A DNA stretch of 46,364 nucleotides from an uncultured Pelagibacteraceae bacterium. Its GTDB lineage: Bacteria; Pseudomonadota; Alphaproteobacteria; Pelagibacterales; Pelagibacteraceae. The stretch is taken from the NCBI GenBank assembly GCA_902573385.1, contig CACGJS010000003.1, positions 1-46,364 on the forward strand, read 5' to 3'. A program made the position numbers and the translations under genes. This document shows positions 30,793 through 39,651 of the stretch, piece after piece; position 1 is the first letter of the stretch; every line of letters begins with the position of its first letter. Under the pieces are notes generated by a model that was not told the DNA's origin, searched no databases, and saw only the letters and a program-made list of their open reading frames with translations.

Positions 30793-32412
30793 CTACATAT
30801 TTCCATATTTAGGTCCACCACTACCTTCTGGTGTAACCCAAGTAATATTTTGGGACGGTTCTTTAATATCACAAGTTTTACAGTGAATACAGTTTTGAGA
30901 ATTAATTACAAACTTATTTATATCATTTTCTTTTTGAATTTCATAAACACCTGCAGGACAATATCTTTGAGCTGGTTCATCAAATTTGTCTAAAGTATAA
31001 TTAGTTGGTAAATTGGGATCTTTAAGTTTTAAGTGAACAGGTTGATTATCAGCATGATTTGTCCCTGTTAAATAAACTGAACTTGTTTTGTCAAAAGTAA
31101 TAATGTTATCATATTTTGGATAATTAATTTTTGGCATTTCATTTGCGAACTTTAGAGTTTCATGATCAGCATGCTTATGCTTTAAAGTAAAAGGCAGTTT
31201 ACCTTTAAATAAAATTTGATCAATTCCAGTAAATATTATTCCAAGAATTAAACCCCAGCTAAAACTAGGTTTTACATTACGAGCCGCATGGAGCTCTTCA
31301 TAAATCCAACTTTTCTTAAATTTTTCTTCATAAATTGATAAATTTTTATTTTCTCTAATATTTTCAATTATCGTTTCTGCAGCAATCATTCCACTTTTCA
31401 TTGCAGTATGAGAGCCTTTAATTTTTGGCATATTTAATGTTCCTGCATCACAACCAACTAGCAATGCTCCTGGCATAAACATTTGAGGTAAACTTTGAAG
31501 TCCACCTTCAATTAATGCTCGCGCTCCATAAGAAATTCTTTTTCCACGCTCAATAATTTTTCTTATTGCTGGATGGGTTTTAAATCTTTGAAACTCATCA
31601 TATGGAGAAAGGTGCGGGTTTTTATAATCTAAGCCTATAACATACCCTAAAAATACTTGTTTATTTTCTGCATGATACATGAAGCTACCACCATAAGTAT
31701 TATTGTCTAATGGCCATCCCGCTGTATGCATCACCATTCCTTCCTCATGATTTTTATCTTCTATTTCCCAAATTTCTTTAAATCCAATTCCATATTGTTG
31801 AGGGTCTGTGTCTTTTGAGAGATTAAATTTTTCAATTAATTGTTTTCCTAAATGACCTCTACAACCCTCCGCAAATACAGTTACTTTACCTAATAATTCT
31901 ATACCAGGCTCAAAACTATCTTTTTTATTTCCTTCTTTGTCAATACCCATATCTTGAGTAGCGACACCTTTAACAGATCCGTCCTGATTATATAAAATTT
32001 CACTTGCTGGAAATCCTGGAAATATTTCAACTCCTAATGCTTCAGCTTGTTCTGCTAGCCATCTACATAAATTTGCTAAACTAATAATATAATTGTTATG
32101 ATTTTGTTGTACCTTAGGAAGTAACCATGTGGGCCAACTTAATGATTTAGTTTTTCCTAAAAATAAAAATTTTTCTTTAGAAACTTTAGTTTTAATTGGT
32201 GAATTTAATTCTCTCCAATTCGGCAAGAGCTCATCTAGAGCTCTTGTTTCAAAGACATTACCACTTAAAATATGAGCACCAATTTCTGACGCTTTTTCTA
32301 ACAAACAAACATTTAAATTTGAGTCAAGTTGTTTGAGTTTAATTGCTGTTGATAATCCAGAAGGTCCTCCTCCAATAATTACAACATCATACTCCATCGA
32401 CTCTCTACCCAT
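30793..32412 (-). CDS. etfD: Electron transfer flavoprotein-ubiquinone oxidoreductase
   Basis: ETF-QO takes electrons from reduced ETF and passes them to ubiquinone in the inner membrane. The 539-aa protein has an N-terminal FAD motif (VVIIGGGPSGLSTAIKLKQL), GCDAGTLNMPKIKGSHTAMKSGMIA in the middle, and a C-terminal [4Fe-4S] site with CPAGVYE, CIHCKTCDIK and ITWVTPEGSGGPKY. A possible membrane-associating surface is not distinguishable by eye. The start MGRESMEYD fits alphaproteobacterial relatives; an ATG five codons later, with GAGAG before it, is an alternative. It is the last gene of the dimethylglycine dehydrogenase-ETF unit. Confidence 0.95.
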   Translation of the reverse strand: MGRESMEYDVVIIGGGPSGLSTAIKLKQLDSNLNVCLLEKASEIGAHILSGNVFETRALDELLPNWRELNSPIKTKVSKEKFLFLGKTKSLSWPTWLLPKVQQNHNNYIISLANLCRWLAEQAEALGVEIFPGFPASEILYNQDGSVKGVATQDMGIDKEGNKKDSFEPGIELLGKVTVFAEGCRGHLGKQLIEKFNLSKDTDPQQYGIGFKEIWEIEDKNHEEGMVMHTAGWPLDNNTYGGSFMYHAENKQVFLGYVIGLDYKNPHLSPYDEFQRFKTHPAIRKIIERGKRISYGARALIEGGLQSLPQMFMPGALLVGCDAGTLNMPKIKGSHTAMKSGMIAAETIIENIRENKNLSIYEEKFKKSWIYEELHAARNVKPSFSWGLILGIIFTGIDQILFKGKLPFTLKHKHADHETLKFANEMPKINYPKYDNIITFDKTSSVYLTGTNHADNQPVHLKLKDPNLPTNYTLDKFDEPAQRYCPAGVYEIQKENDINKFVINSQNCIHCKTCDIKEPSQNITWVTPEGSGGPKYGNM

Positions 32413-32434
32413 GAGATAATTTTATCTTTAAGAA

Positions 32435-33388
32435 TTATTTTTGTATAGTGTTTAATTTGTTCAGTTCTTCTAAGAACTGTGGCAAAGCTTCAAAGAGATC
32501 TGCTTCTAGACCATAGTCTGCAACACTAAAGATAGGAGCTTCACCATCTTTATTAATTGCAACAATTATTTTACTTTCTTTCATTCCTGCTAAATGTTGA
32601 ATTGCACCTGAAATACCAACTGCAATATAAAGATCTGGAACTACCACTTTACCAGTTTGTCCTACTTGATGATCATTACTTATATAACCTGCATCAACAG
32701 CTGCTCTTGATGCGCCGATTGCAGCATTTAATTTATCTGCAATTGCTGTAATTAATTTAAAATTATCTCCATTTTGCATTCCTCGTCCACCAGATATAAC
32801 TATTCTTGCTGTGCCTAATTCTGGTCTATCTGATTTAATCTCTTCACGCTTAACAAATTTAGTTAAAGAAAATTCTTCTCCAGCATCTGCACTTTCAATT
32901 GGTGCTGAACCTCCTGAGCTATCACAAGGATCAAAAGATGTTGGTCTAATTGTAACACATTTTTTTTCATCGGTGCTTTTAACTGTTGCAAAAGCATTTC
33001 CAGCATAAATTGGTCTGACAAAAGTATCTGCTGATACTACTTTAATAATATCACTTACTTGTGAAGTGTCTAATTTTGCTGCTATTCTTGGCATTAAATT
33101 TTTCCCAAATGTATTTGCTGAACAAACTATATGTGTATAATTACCAGCAAGCTTTGTGACAACTGGTGCAAAGTTTTCTGCAATAAAATTTGCATAATAC
33201 GCAGCCTCAACTGTTAATACTTTTTTAACTAAAGGTAGTTCTGAAGCAGCTTGTGCTACTTCTGCACAATTATTTCCTATAACTAAGGCATGAACATCAC
33301 TATCAATTTGAGATGCCGCTGTAACTGCATTTAAAGTAAATGCTTTAAGCTCTTTATTATTATGTTCTGCTATTAATAATACTGACAT
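32435..33388 (-). CDS. etfA: Electron transfer flavoprotein alpha subunit
   Basis: EtfA binds the catalytic FAD of the ETF heterodimer. The 317-aa protein has the conserved C-terminal FAD domain with ARIVISGGRGMQNGDNF, AAIGASRAAVDAGYISNDHQVGQTGKVVVPDLYIAVGISGAIQHLAGMK and NKDGEAPIFSVADYGL. The N-terminal domain is VLLIAEHNNKELKAFTLNAVTAAS. It shares one base with the etfB stop (TAATG) and lies 22 nt before etfD. This tight coupling with etfB favours equal subunit synthesis. Confidence 0.96.
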   Translation of the reverse strand: MSVLLIAEHNNKELKAFTLNAVTAASQIDSDVHALVIGNNCAEVAQAASELPLVKKVLTVEAAYYANFIAENFAPVVTKLAGNYTHIVCSANTFGKNLMPRIAAKLDTSQVSDIIKVVSADTFVRPIYAGNAFATVKSTDEKKCVTIRPTSFDPCDSSGGSAPIESADAGEEFSLTKFVKREEIKSDRPELGTARIVISGGRGMQNGDNFKLITAIADKLNAAIGASRAAVDAGYISNDHQVGQTGKVVVPDLYIAVGISGAIQHLAGMKESKIIVAINKDGEAPIFSVADYGLEADLFEALPQFLEELNKLNTIQK

Positions 33389-34137
33389 TAAATTACTTTT
33401 GCCTCATTTTTTAATTTTTGGACTAATTCTGCCACACTTGAAACTTTAATTCCCGCTTTACGCTTAGGTGGTTCTTCAACTTTTAACTGCTGTATTTTTG
33501 GAGATACATCTACACCTAAATCTGATGCATTTAATTGTTCAATAGGTTTTTTTTTTGCTTTCATGATGTTTGGCAAAGAGGCATATCTTGGTTCATTTAA
33601 TCTTAGATCACATGTCACAATGGCAGGTGTATTTATTTCAATCGTTTCCAATCCTTCATCTATCTCTCTAATAACCTCGAGCTTCCTATCTTTGATTTCA
33701 ATTTTAGAAGCAAAAGTTGCTTGAGGCCAATTTAGTAATGCACTCAACATTTGTCCTGTTTGATTACAGTCATCATCTATTGCTTGTTTGCCCATGAATA
33801 CTAAATCAGGTTTTTCTTTATCTACAATTTTTTTTAAAATTTTTGAAACAGCTAAGGGTTCTATTGCTCCACCAACTTTTACATGAATGCCTCTATCAGC
33901 ACCAACAGCTAAAGCTTTACGAACTGTTTCTTGAGCCTTTTCTTCACCAACAGTAATAGCAACTATCTCTTTAGCTTTACCACTTTCTTTAATTTTTACT
34001 GCTTCTTCAATAGCATTATCATCAGGTGGATTTGTTGACATTTTAACATTTTCAGTGACAACTCCTGAACCATCATCTTTAACTCTTACTTGAACGTTAT
34101 AATCAATTACTCTTTTTACAGCGACTAAAATTTTCAT
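33388..34137 (-). CDS. etfB: Electron transfer flavoprotein beta subunit
   Basis: EtfB binds AMP and pairs with EtfA. The 249-aa protein shows [20 protein letters not shown] at the start, [16 protein letters not shown] (about 37-52), [48 protein letters not shown], and the partner recognition helix near [21 protein letters not shown]. It overlaps the end of the dehydrogenase gene by one base and the start of etfA by one base, so the electron donor and its carrier are made from one message. Confidence 0.96.
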   Translation of the reverse strand: MKILVAVKRVIDYNVQVRVKDDGSGVVTENVKMSTNPPDDNAIEEAVKIKESGKAKEIVAITVGEEKAQETVRKALAVGADRGIHVKVGGAIEPLAVSKILKKIVDKEKPDLVFMGKQAIDDDCNQTGQMLSALLNWPQATFASKIEIKDRKLEVIREIDEGLETIEINTPAIVTCDLRLNEPRYASLPNIMKAKKKPIEQLNASDLGVDVSPKIQQLKVEEPPKRKAGIKVSSVAELVQKLKNEAKVI

Positions 34138-36566
34138 TAAGCTCTCAATAATTTATTTTCTGAATCATACGGACTCTCTTCTATAACTGTAGCGTCATAC
34201 ATTTCACCTAAAATATCAACTTGTAATTTGTCGCCTACATTAGCAAAGTCTGGTTTAACCATTGCAAGTGCTATTGATTTATCTAGTCTAAAACCAAATT
34301 CACCACCTGTTGCTCTACCAACCACTTTTTTATCTTTGTATATTGGATTATTCCCTAATACATCTGCATCTTTAGTGTTATGAACTTCTAGAGTTACTAA
34401 TTTGTTATCAAATCCTTTTTCTCTCCATTTATTGAGAGCTTCTAAACCTATAAAGTTTCCTTTATTAGGGTGAACAAATCGATCTAAGCCCGACTCATAT
34501 GGTGAGTACTCAATCGAAAGCTCTGTTCCAACTAGTTTATATGATTTTTCTAGTCTCAAACTGTTCATAGCTCGTATTCCAAAAGGCTTAATTCCCAAAT
34601 CTTTACCTGCTTCCATCAATTGGTCAAAAATATGATTTTGATATTCAATTGGATGATGTAATTCCCAACCTAACTCTCCAACAAAATTTACTCGCATTGC
34701 ATTTACAGGAGCATATCCAATGTTTACATCTTGAGCAGTTAACCATTTAAAATTATCACTTGAAAAATCATCTGTTGAAATTTTTTGTAACAACTCTCTA
34801 GATTTTGGACCAGCAACAACAAGTACACCTGTGTTATTTGTTAAATCTTCAAATGTAACACCTTCTTCTGGCATCCATTTTTTAATCCAATCATGGTCTA
34901 ATCTTAAATTTGCACCAGCTGAAACTAAATAAAAACTATCTTCAGCTTCTCTCATAATTGTAAATTCAGAATGAACTCCACCTTTAGTGTTTAAAGCATG
35001 ACATAATCCAATTCTCCCGATTTTTTTTGGAAGTTTGTTTGCAACTAAATAGTCTAAAAATTCCTCAGCTTTTGGTCCTTTAATTCTACATTTTGCAAAA
35101 GCAGTCATATCTAAAAGACCAACATTATCTTTTACATTTTGACTTTCTTTTTTGATTGATTCAAACCACTTAGATCTTCTAAATGACCAATCATCTTTTT
35201 GTTCCATACCATCTGTTGCAAAAAAATTAGGTCTTTCCCAGCCAAATTTTTGACCAAAAACAGCACCTAAATCTTTCATTCTTTCATAACAAGGTGAAGT
35301 TCTTAACGGTCTTGCAGCTGGTCTCTCTTCATCTGGATAATGAGTAATAAAGACATGACTATAAGCTTCTTCGTTTTTAGTTTTTAAATAAGACTTAGTT
35401 GCATAATCTCCATAACGTCTTGGTTCAACTCCAAGCATATCAATAGTTGGTTCGCCATCAACTATCCATTCAGCTAATTGCCAGCCTGCACCACCCGCAG
35501 CTGTAATTCCAAAACTGTGTCCTTCATTAATCCAAAAATTTTTTAATCCCCAAGCTGGACCAACAATCGGATTTCCATCAGGTGTATAACAAATAGCTCC
35601 ATTATAAACTTTTTTAACACCTACTTCTCCAAAAGCAGGTACTCGATGAATTGCACCTTCAATGTGTGGGGCTAATCTATCTAAATCTTCTTGAAACAAT
35701 TCGTACTCTGAATCTTTTGATGGACCATTAACATAGCAAGCTGGTGCTCCATCTTCATAAGGTCCTAAAATTAATCCACCAGCTTCTTCTCTCATATACC
35801 ATCTACTATCACTATCTCTGAGTACACCCATTTCTGGTAGACCATCTTTTTTTCTTTTTTGAATTTCTGGATGAGGTTCAGTAACAATATACTGATGTTC
35901 TACAGGAATAACTGGTATATCTAATCCAACCATTTTTCCTGTTTGTCTTGCAAAGTTTCCAGAACAAGAAATAATATGGTCGCATTCAATTGAACCTTTA
36001 TCAGTTTCAACGACCCAACTTCCTTTAATTTGTTTCATAGATAATACATTAGTATTTCTATAAATTTCTGCTCCCATATTCCTAGCACCGGTAGCTAATG
36101 CTTGAGTTAAATCTGCTGGTTGAATGTATCCATCTTCTGGGTGTTGGATTGCCCCAACCAAATCATCTGTGTGACATAAAGGCCAAATTTCTTTTACTTG
36201 CTGAGGAGTTAAAAATTTAACATCAACACCAATCGTTTGAGCTACACCAGCATACTGATGATACTCATCCATTCTATCTTTTGTGCTTGCTAATCTAATG
36301 TTTGACACAACACTGAAACCTACATTTTGTCCTGTTTCTTCTTCTAATTTTTTATAGAGATTAACTGCGTATTTGTGAAGTTGTCCTACTGAGTAACTCA
36401 TATTGAACAGTGGCAATAAACCCGCAGCATGCCATGTAGATCCTGAAGTTAATTCTTTTCTTTCTACAAGAACAACATCAGTACAACCTTTTTTAGCTAA
36501 GTGATAAAGAGCACTAACACCTACTACACCCCCACCAACAACAACTACTTTTGCTTTTGATTTCAT
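34137..36566 (-). CDS. Dimethylglycine/sarcosine dehydrogenase-type FAD oxidoreductase with GcvT domain
   Basis: This 809-aa protein joins an N-terminal FAD-dependent amine oxidoreductase to a C-terminal GcvT-type folate domain, the plan of dimethylglycine dehydrogenase and sarcosine dehydrogenase. The FAD motif is [17 protein letters not shown] (7-23). His46 in [10 protein letters not shown] is in the place of the His that carries covalent FAD. The aminomethyltransferase half has [35 protein letters not shown] and [16 protein letters not shown]. It would demethylate dimethylglycine or sarcosine, passing formaldehyde to tetrahydrofolate and electrons to ETF, which is encoded next. The choice between the two substrates is open. 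DMSP demethylase DmdA is only distantly like the second half and is half as long. Confidence 0.9.
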   Translation of the reverse strand: MKSKAKVVVVGGGVVGVSALYHLAKKGCTDVVLVERKELTSGSTWHAAGLLPLFNMSYSVGQLHKYAVNLYKKLEEETGQNVGFSVVSNIRLASTKDRMDEYHQYAGVAQTIGVDVKFLTPQQVKEIWPLCHTDDLVGAIQHPEDGYIQPADLTQALATGARNMGAEIYRNTNVLSMKQIKGSWVVETDKGSIECDHIISCSGNFARQTGKMVGLDIPVIPVEHQYIVTEPHPEIQKRKKDGLPEMGVLRDSDSRWYMREEAGGLILGPYEDGAPACYVNGPSKDSEYELFQEDLDRLAPHIEGAIHRVPAFGEVGVKKVYNGAICYTPDGNPIVGPAWGLKNFWINEGHSFGITAAGGAGWQLAEWIVDGEPTIDMLGVEPRRYGDYATKSYLKTKNEEAYSHVFITHYPDEERPAARPLRTSPCYERMKDLGAVFGQKFGWERPNFFATDGMEQKDDWSFRRSKWFESIKKESQNVKDNVGLLDMTAFAKCRIKGPKAEEFLDYLVANKLPKKIGRIGLCHALNTKGGVHSEFTIMREAEDSFYLVSAGANLRLDHDWIKKWMPEEGVTFEDLTNNTGVLVVAGPKSRELLQKISTDDFSSDNFKWLTAQDVNIGYAPVNAMRVNFVGELGWELHHPIEYQNHIFDQLMEAGKDLGIKPFGIRAMNSLRLEKSYKLVGTELSIEYSPYESGLDRFVHPNKGNFIGLEALNKWREKGFDNKLVTLEVHNTKDADVLGNNPIYKDKKVVGRATGGEFGFRLDKSIALAMVKPDFANVGDKLQVDILGEMYDATVIEESPYDSENKLLRA

Positions 36567-36614
36567 AAAGCGATTTCTACTAAATTTTTATTAATTACGA
36601 AACAAAAATCGTTT
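36567..36614 (-). promoter_or_regulatory. Imperfect stem next to the dehydrogenase start
   Basis: AAAGCGATTT (36567-36576) and AAATCGTTT (36606-36614) can pair through nine base pairs with one bulged base, enclosing 29 nt. In the minus-strand message one arm touches the start codon of the dehydrogenase. The short gap holds no other clear signal. Confidence 0.3.
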
Positions 36615-36624
36615 AGTTGTTAAA

Positions 36625-37119
36625 TTAAATTGATGACCCCAGTGGTCGAGGGGTTGACACAAATGAAGTCAACCAACAGCCATTGAGAGTGCCTTCTTTA
36701 GTGTATTTCTCAACTTTCCATTTAAACTCATAGTAGATCTTGTTCTTATCGAGAACTGTTACATCAAATAAAGCTGTTGAGTTATTAGAACTTATTTCTA
36801 CTACCTTGTGATCTAAATGATCAAGAAGCATCTCATAAGACTTTCCTTTAATCATTAGTTTAAAATGATCTAGCGGGCCTGTATTTCTTTGATTATTTGG
36901 GTGTGCAAACTCCCATGTTTGTTCAATACCATTATCTTTTGTAGGACTATCATTTTTTTTTAAACTTTTTAACTGAATTTTTACAACTTGATAAGGTTCA
37001 ATTCCAATGCTTGGCTTTATTAAATCTGCTTTAGCTGTAACAATAAACATAACAGCAAAAAATAAAATAATAACTAAATAAATTAATCCAAAAAAAGAAA
37101 GCTTTATAAATTTTTTCAC
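36625..37119 (-). CDS. Membrane-anchored protein, possibly DUF4864-like
   Basis: This 164-aa protein has one N-terminal hydrophobic segment (residues 8-30, a signal anchor or signal peptide) followed by a soluble domain. The domain has EPYQVVKIQLKSLKKNDSPTKDNGIEQTWEFAHPNN, then DHFKLMIKGKSYEMLLDH, then an FDVTVLDKNKIYYEFKW strand and a C-terminal GCWLTSFVSTP. The pattern of a helix with paired L-x-x-L followed by FAxP and MI-x-x-x-Y resembles DUF4864, which I note as a resemblance, not a firm match. It overlaps the mtnP end by 4 nt and points the same way, so they are probably co-transcribed; a direct link to the mtnP function is unlikely. Confidence 0.65.
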   Translation of the reverse strand: MKKFIKLSFFGLIYLVIILFFAVMFIVTAKADLIKPSIGIEPYQVVKIQLKSLKKNDSPTKDNGIEQTWEFAHPNNQRNTGPLDHFKLMIKGKSYEMLLDHLDHKVVEISSNNSTALFDVTVLDKNKIYYEFKWKVEKYTKEGTLNGCWLTSFVSTPRPLGSSI

Positions 37120-37988
37120 TTATTTAAAGCTCTCCCAGCCACATTTTTTAGTTTATTAATTGTTTTTTGAGATCTTTTTTCCGGAGCTGTTATAATTGCA
37201 ACATCCAAACAATTAGACGCTGGGTCTTTTTGGTCAATATAGTTTTCAAAATTATAAATAATATTCTTTATCATTTTTTTTGCTTTTTCTGCGTTACCTA
37301 ATAAAACTTTAATAACTTGTTGAACATCAACATTTTCATGTTCTGGATGCCAACAATCAAAATCCGTTACCATAGATACAGATGCATATCTAATTTCTGC
37401 TTCTCTTGCTAATTTTGCTTCAGGCATATTCGTCATACCTATAACATCTGCATTCCATGATCTGTATAAATTAGACTCTGCTAGCGTTGAAAATTGAGGA
37501 CCTTCCATAACTACGTAAGTTCCACCTCTTTGATATTCTATTTCTTCTTTTTTAATTGCTTCTTCACATGCATTCATCAGTCCTTTAGATGTTGGGTGTG
37601 CCATAGAGACATGAGCAACTATATCTTCATCAAAAAAAGTTTTATTACGTGCAAAAGTTCTATCAATAAATTGATCAATTATTACAAATTTACCTGGGAA
37701 TAAATTTTCCTTTAAAGAACCAACGGCAGAAACAGATACAATATCTGTTACACCTAGCTGTTTAAAAGCATCTATATTTGCTCTAAAATTTATCTTAGAA
37801 GGAGAGATAAAATGACCACGGCCATGTCTAGGTAGAAAGTAAACCTCCTTATCTTTATATTTAGTTTTTAAAATTTTGTCAGAAGGTTTCCCCCATGAAG
37901 TATCTAATTCGATTAATTCCCTGTTTTTAAATTCCTCGACATCATAAAGACCACTACCACCTATAATTGCTAATTTATTATTTGCCAT
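37116..37988 (-). CDS. mtnP: S-methyl-5'-thioadenosine phosphorylase MtnP
   Basis: MtnP cleaves methylthioadenosine with phosphate into adenine and methylthioribose-1-phosphate. The 290-aa protein carries IGGSGLYD (8-15), PRHGRGH (53-59), FIDRTFARNKTFF, and a substrate block GPQFSTLAESNLYRSWNADVIGMTNMPEAKLAREAEI. The N at NMPEAKLARE and Asp in TDFDCWH near 215-225 distinguish methylthioadenosine from guanosine use. It diverges from apt, 43 nt away, which fits adenine salvage of its product. The substrate is also the by-product of the SpeD-SpeE fusion in this window. Confidence 0.95.
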   Translation of the reverse strand: MANNKLAIIGGSGLYDVEEFKNRELIELDTSWGKPSDKILKTKYKDKEVYFLPRHGRGHFISPSKINFRANIDAFKQLGVTDIVSVSAVGSLKENLFPGKFVIIDQFIDRTFARNKTFFDEDIVAHVSMAHPTSKGLMNACEEAIKKEEIEYQRGGTYVVMEGPQFSTLAESNLYRSWNADVIGMTNMPEAKLAREAEIRYASVSMVTDFDCWHPEHENVDVQQVIKVLLGNAEKAKKMIKNIIYNFENYIDQKDPASNCLDVAIITAPEKRSQKTINKLKNVAGRALNK

Positions 37989-38031
37989 ATTAAAAAAAAT
38001 CTTTAATATTTATATATTAATATCCAAAAAA

Positions 38032-38559
38032 ATGAATTTAAAAGATCATATAAGATCAATTCCAGATTACCCTAAAAAAGGAATATTATTTAGAGATATT
38101 ACAACTCTAATTAAAAATGAAGAAGCTTTTACTAGATCAATTGATGAGATCATAGAAAGATCTAAAAAATTTAATTTTGATAAAATTGCGGCAATTGAGT
38201 CTAGAGGTTTTGTATTTGCCTCTGCAGTATCTTATTTGCTAAAAAAACCCTTTATATTATTTAGAAAAAAAAACAAACTACCAGCTGAAACTCATTCAAT
38301 TGACTTTGAGCTTGAATATGGAACTGCTACAATGGAAGTTCATAAAGACTCTATAGAAGAAAATAATTCAATATTATTAATTGATGATTTAATTGCAACA
38401 GGTGGGACTGCTAATGCTGCAGCAAAACTAGTAGAAGTATCTAAAGGAAATGTTGCTGGATTTATTTTTGTTATAAATCTATTTGATTTGGGTGGAGCTG
38501 ATAATCTTATCAAAAATGGATATAAGGTAGAAAATATTATAGAATTTCCAGGTCACTAA
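38032..38559 (+). CDS. apt: Adenine phosphoribosyltransferase
   Basis: Apt turns adenine and PRPP into AMP. The 175-aa protein shows IPDYPKKGILFRDITTLIKN (10-29), ESRGFVFASAVSYLLKKPFILFRK, and the PRPP motif ILLIDDLIATGGTANAAAKLV (about 115-135). The length is normal. It diverges from mtnP, which supplies adenine, and ends 7 nt before the stop of the convergent carbonic-anhydrase-like gene. The intergenic space of 43 nt must hold both promoters. Confidence 0.95.
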   Translation: MNLKDHIRSIPDYPKKGILFRDITTLIKNEEAFTRSIDEIIERSKKFNFDKIAAIESRGFVFASAVSYLLKKPFILFRKKNKLPAETHSIDFELEYGTATMEVHKDSIEENNSILLIDDLIATGGTANAAAKLVEVSKGNVAGFIFVINLFDLGGADNLIKNGYKVENIIEFPGH

Positions 38560-38566
38560 ATTTTTT

Positions 38567-39076
38567 TTATTTATAATTTAGATATTTTTTCCAATTTTTT
38601 TGATAACGGATAGCATTTTCTCTTATTAATTTAATTTCCTCCTCAGTTACTTGCCTTATTATTCTTCCAGGTGCTCCAACAACTAGAGAATTGTCAGGGA
38701 TTTGTTTATTTTCAGCAATTAATGCTTTAGCACCAATAATACAATTCTTACCAATTTTTGCATTATTCAAAATTACCGCTCCTATTCCTATTAAACTATT
38801 ATCATCTACTGAACAGCCGTGAAGCATAACCAAATGTCCAATAGTTACATTTTTTCCTATTTTTAAAGGATATCCAGGATCAGTATGCAGAACGCTTCCG
38901 TCTTGTATATTTGATCCTTCCCCAACATAAATATTTTCAACATCACCTCTTAAAGTTGCATTAAACCAAATACTTGTATTTTTTTCTAAAGTAACATCTC
39001 CTATTACACTCGCATTGGAAGCTACCCAATTTTCACCTGAATTTTTTACTTTTTTATCTTCCAAATCATAAAACAT
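38567..39076 (-). CDS. Gamma-carbonic-anhydrase-like hexapeptide-repeat protein
   Basis: This 169-aa protein is a left-handed beta-helix of hexapeptide repeats in the gamma-carbonic anhydrase/PaaY/YrdA group. Repeats such as VIGDVTLEKNTSIWFNATLRGDVENIYVGEGSNIQDGSVLHTDPGYPLKIGKNVTIGHLVMLHGC run from about residue 24. Putative zinc histidines are His in VLHTDP, GHLVM and LHGC. The C-terminal helix is VTEEEIKLIRENAIRYQKNWKKY. Many members lack measured carbonic anhydrase activity and bind metals or thioesters, so the reaction is uncertain. It diverges by 20 nt from the thioredoxin-fold gene. Confidence 0.88.
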   Translation of the reverse strand: MFYDLEDKKVKNSGENWVASNASVIGDVTLEKNTSIWFNATLRGDVENIYVGEGSNIQDGSVLHTDPGYPLKIGKNVTIGHLVMLHGCSVDDNSLIGIGAVILNNAKIGKNCIIGAKALIAENKQIPDNSLVVGAPGRIIRQVTEEEIKLIRENAIRYQKNWKKYLNYK

Positions 39077-39096
39077 ATCTTATATATTATTATAGC

Positions 39097-39651
39097 ATGC
39101 CAATAAAAACTCCAATATGTGATTTCAACAAAAAAGCAAAAAACTTTGAGTTAAAATCTACTAATAATAAAATTGTCACATTAAATGAAATTAAAGGTGA
39201 AAATGGAACTTTAATTATGTTTATCTGTAATCATTGCCCGTATGTTAAGGCTGTAATAAAGGATATTGTTGAAGATTGTAAAAATTTAGAGAAGCTAGGT
39301 GTTAAATCTTTAGCAATTTGTTCTAATGACTCTATTAATTATCCTGAAGATTCGTTTGATAAAATGAAAGAGTTTTCTAAAAATTATAATTTTGGTTTCC
39401 CCTACTTAATTGATGAAAATCAAGAAGTAGCAAAAAAATACGATGCAGTATGTACTCCTGACTTTTTTGGCTATAATAAAAACTTAGAATTACAATACAG
39501 GGGTAGAATTAGAGAATTAAAAGATTTAAAACCAATAAGAACTGGTGAAAGTGACTTATATAAAGCTATGAAACAAATTTCAAAAACAAGTATAGGTCCG
39601 AATGATCAAATTCCAAGTATGGGCTGCAGCATTAAATGGTTAGATAAATAA
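39097..39651 (+). CDS. Thioredoxin-fold protein (AhpC/TSA-like)
   Basis: This 184-aa protein has a thioredoxin fold. The redox motif is FICNHCPYVKAV (about 44-55; C-x2-C), and later blocks are LGVKSLAICSNDSINYPEDSFDKMKEF, FPYLIDENQEVAKKYDAVCTPDFFGYNKNLELQYRGRI. It belongs to the group of peroxiredoxin-like thiol proteins that have CNHCP in place of the usual thioredoxin WCGPC. No signal peptide is visible, so it is cytoplasmic. Partner and substrate are unknown. Its TAA overlaps the start of the GT4 gene by one base. Confidence 0.85.
   Translation: MPIKTPICDFNKKAKNFELKSTNNKIVTLNEIKGENGTLIMFICNHCPYVKAVIKDIVEDCKNLEKLGVKSLAICSNDSINYPEDSFDKMKEFSKNYNFGFPYLIDENQEVAKKYDAVCTPDFFGYNKNLELQYRGRIRELKDLKPIRTGESDLYKAMKQISKTSIGPNDQIPSMGCSIKWLDK

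Noticed and set aside
30668..30886. 72-aa plus-strand frame across the DUF2237 end
   Set aside because: It is out of frame with DUF2237 and runs into the convergent ETF-QO end; no motif or ribosome binding site is seen.
34137..36566. DMSP demethylase DmdA
   Set aside because: DmdA is a GcvT-like protein less than half this length and lacks an FAD oxidoreductase domain; this protein has a full FAD domain with the covalent-FAD His.
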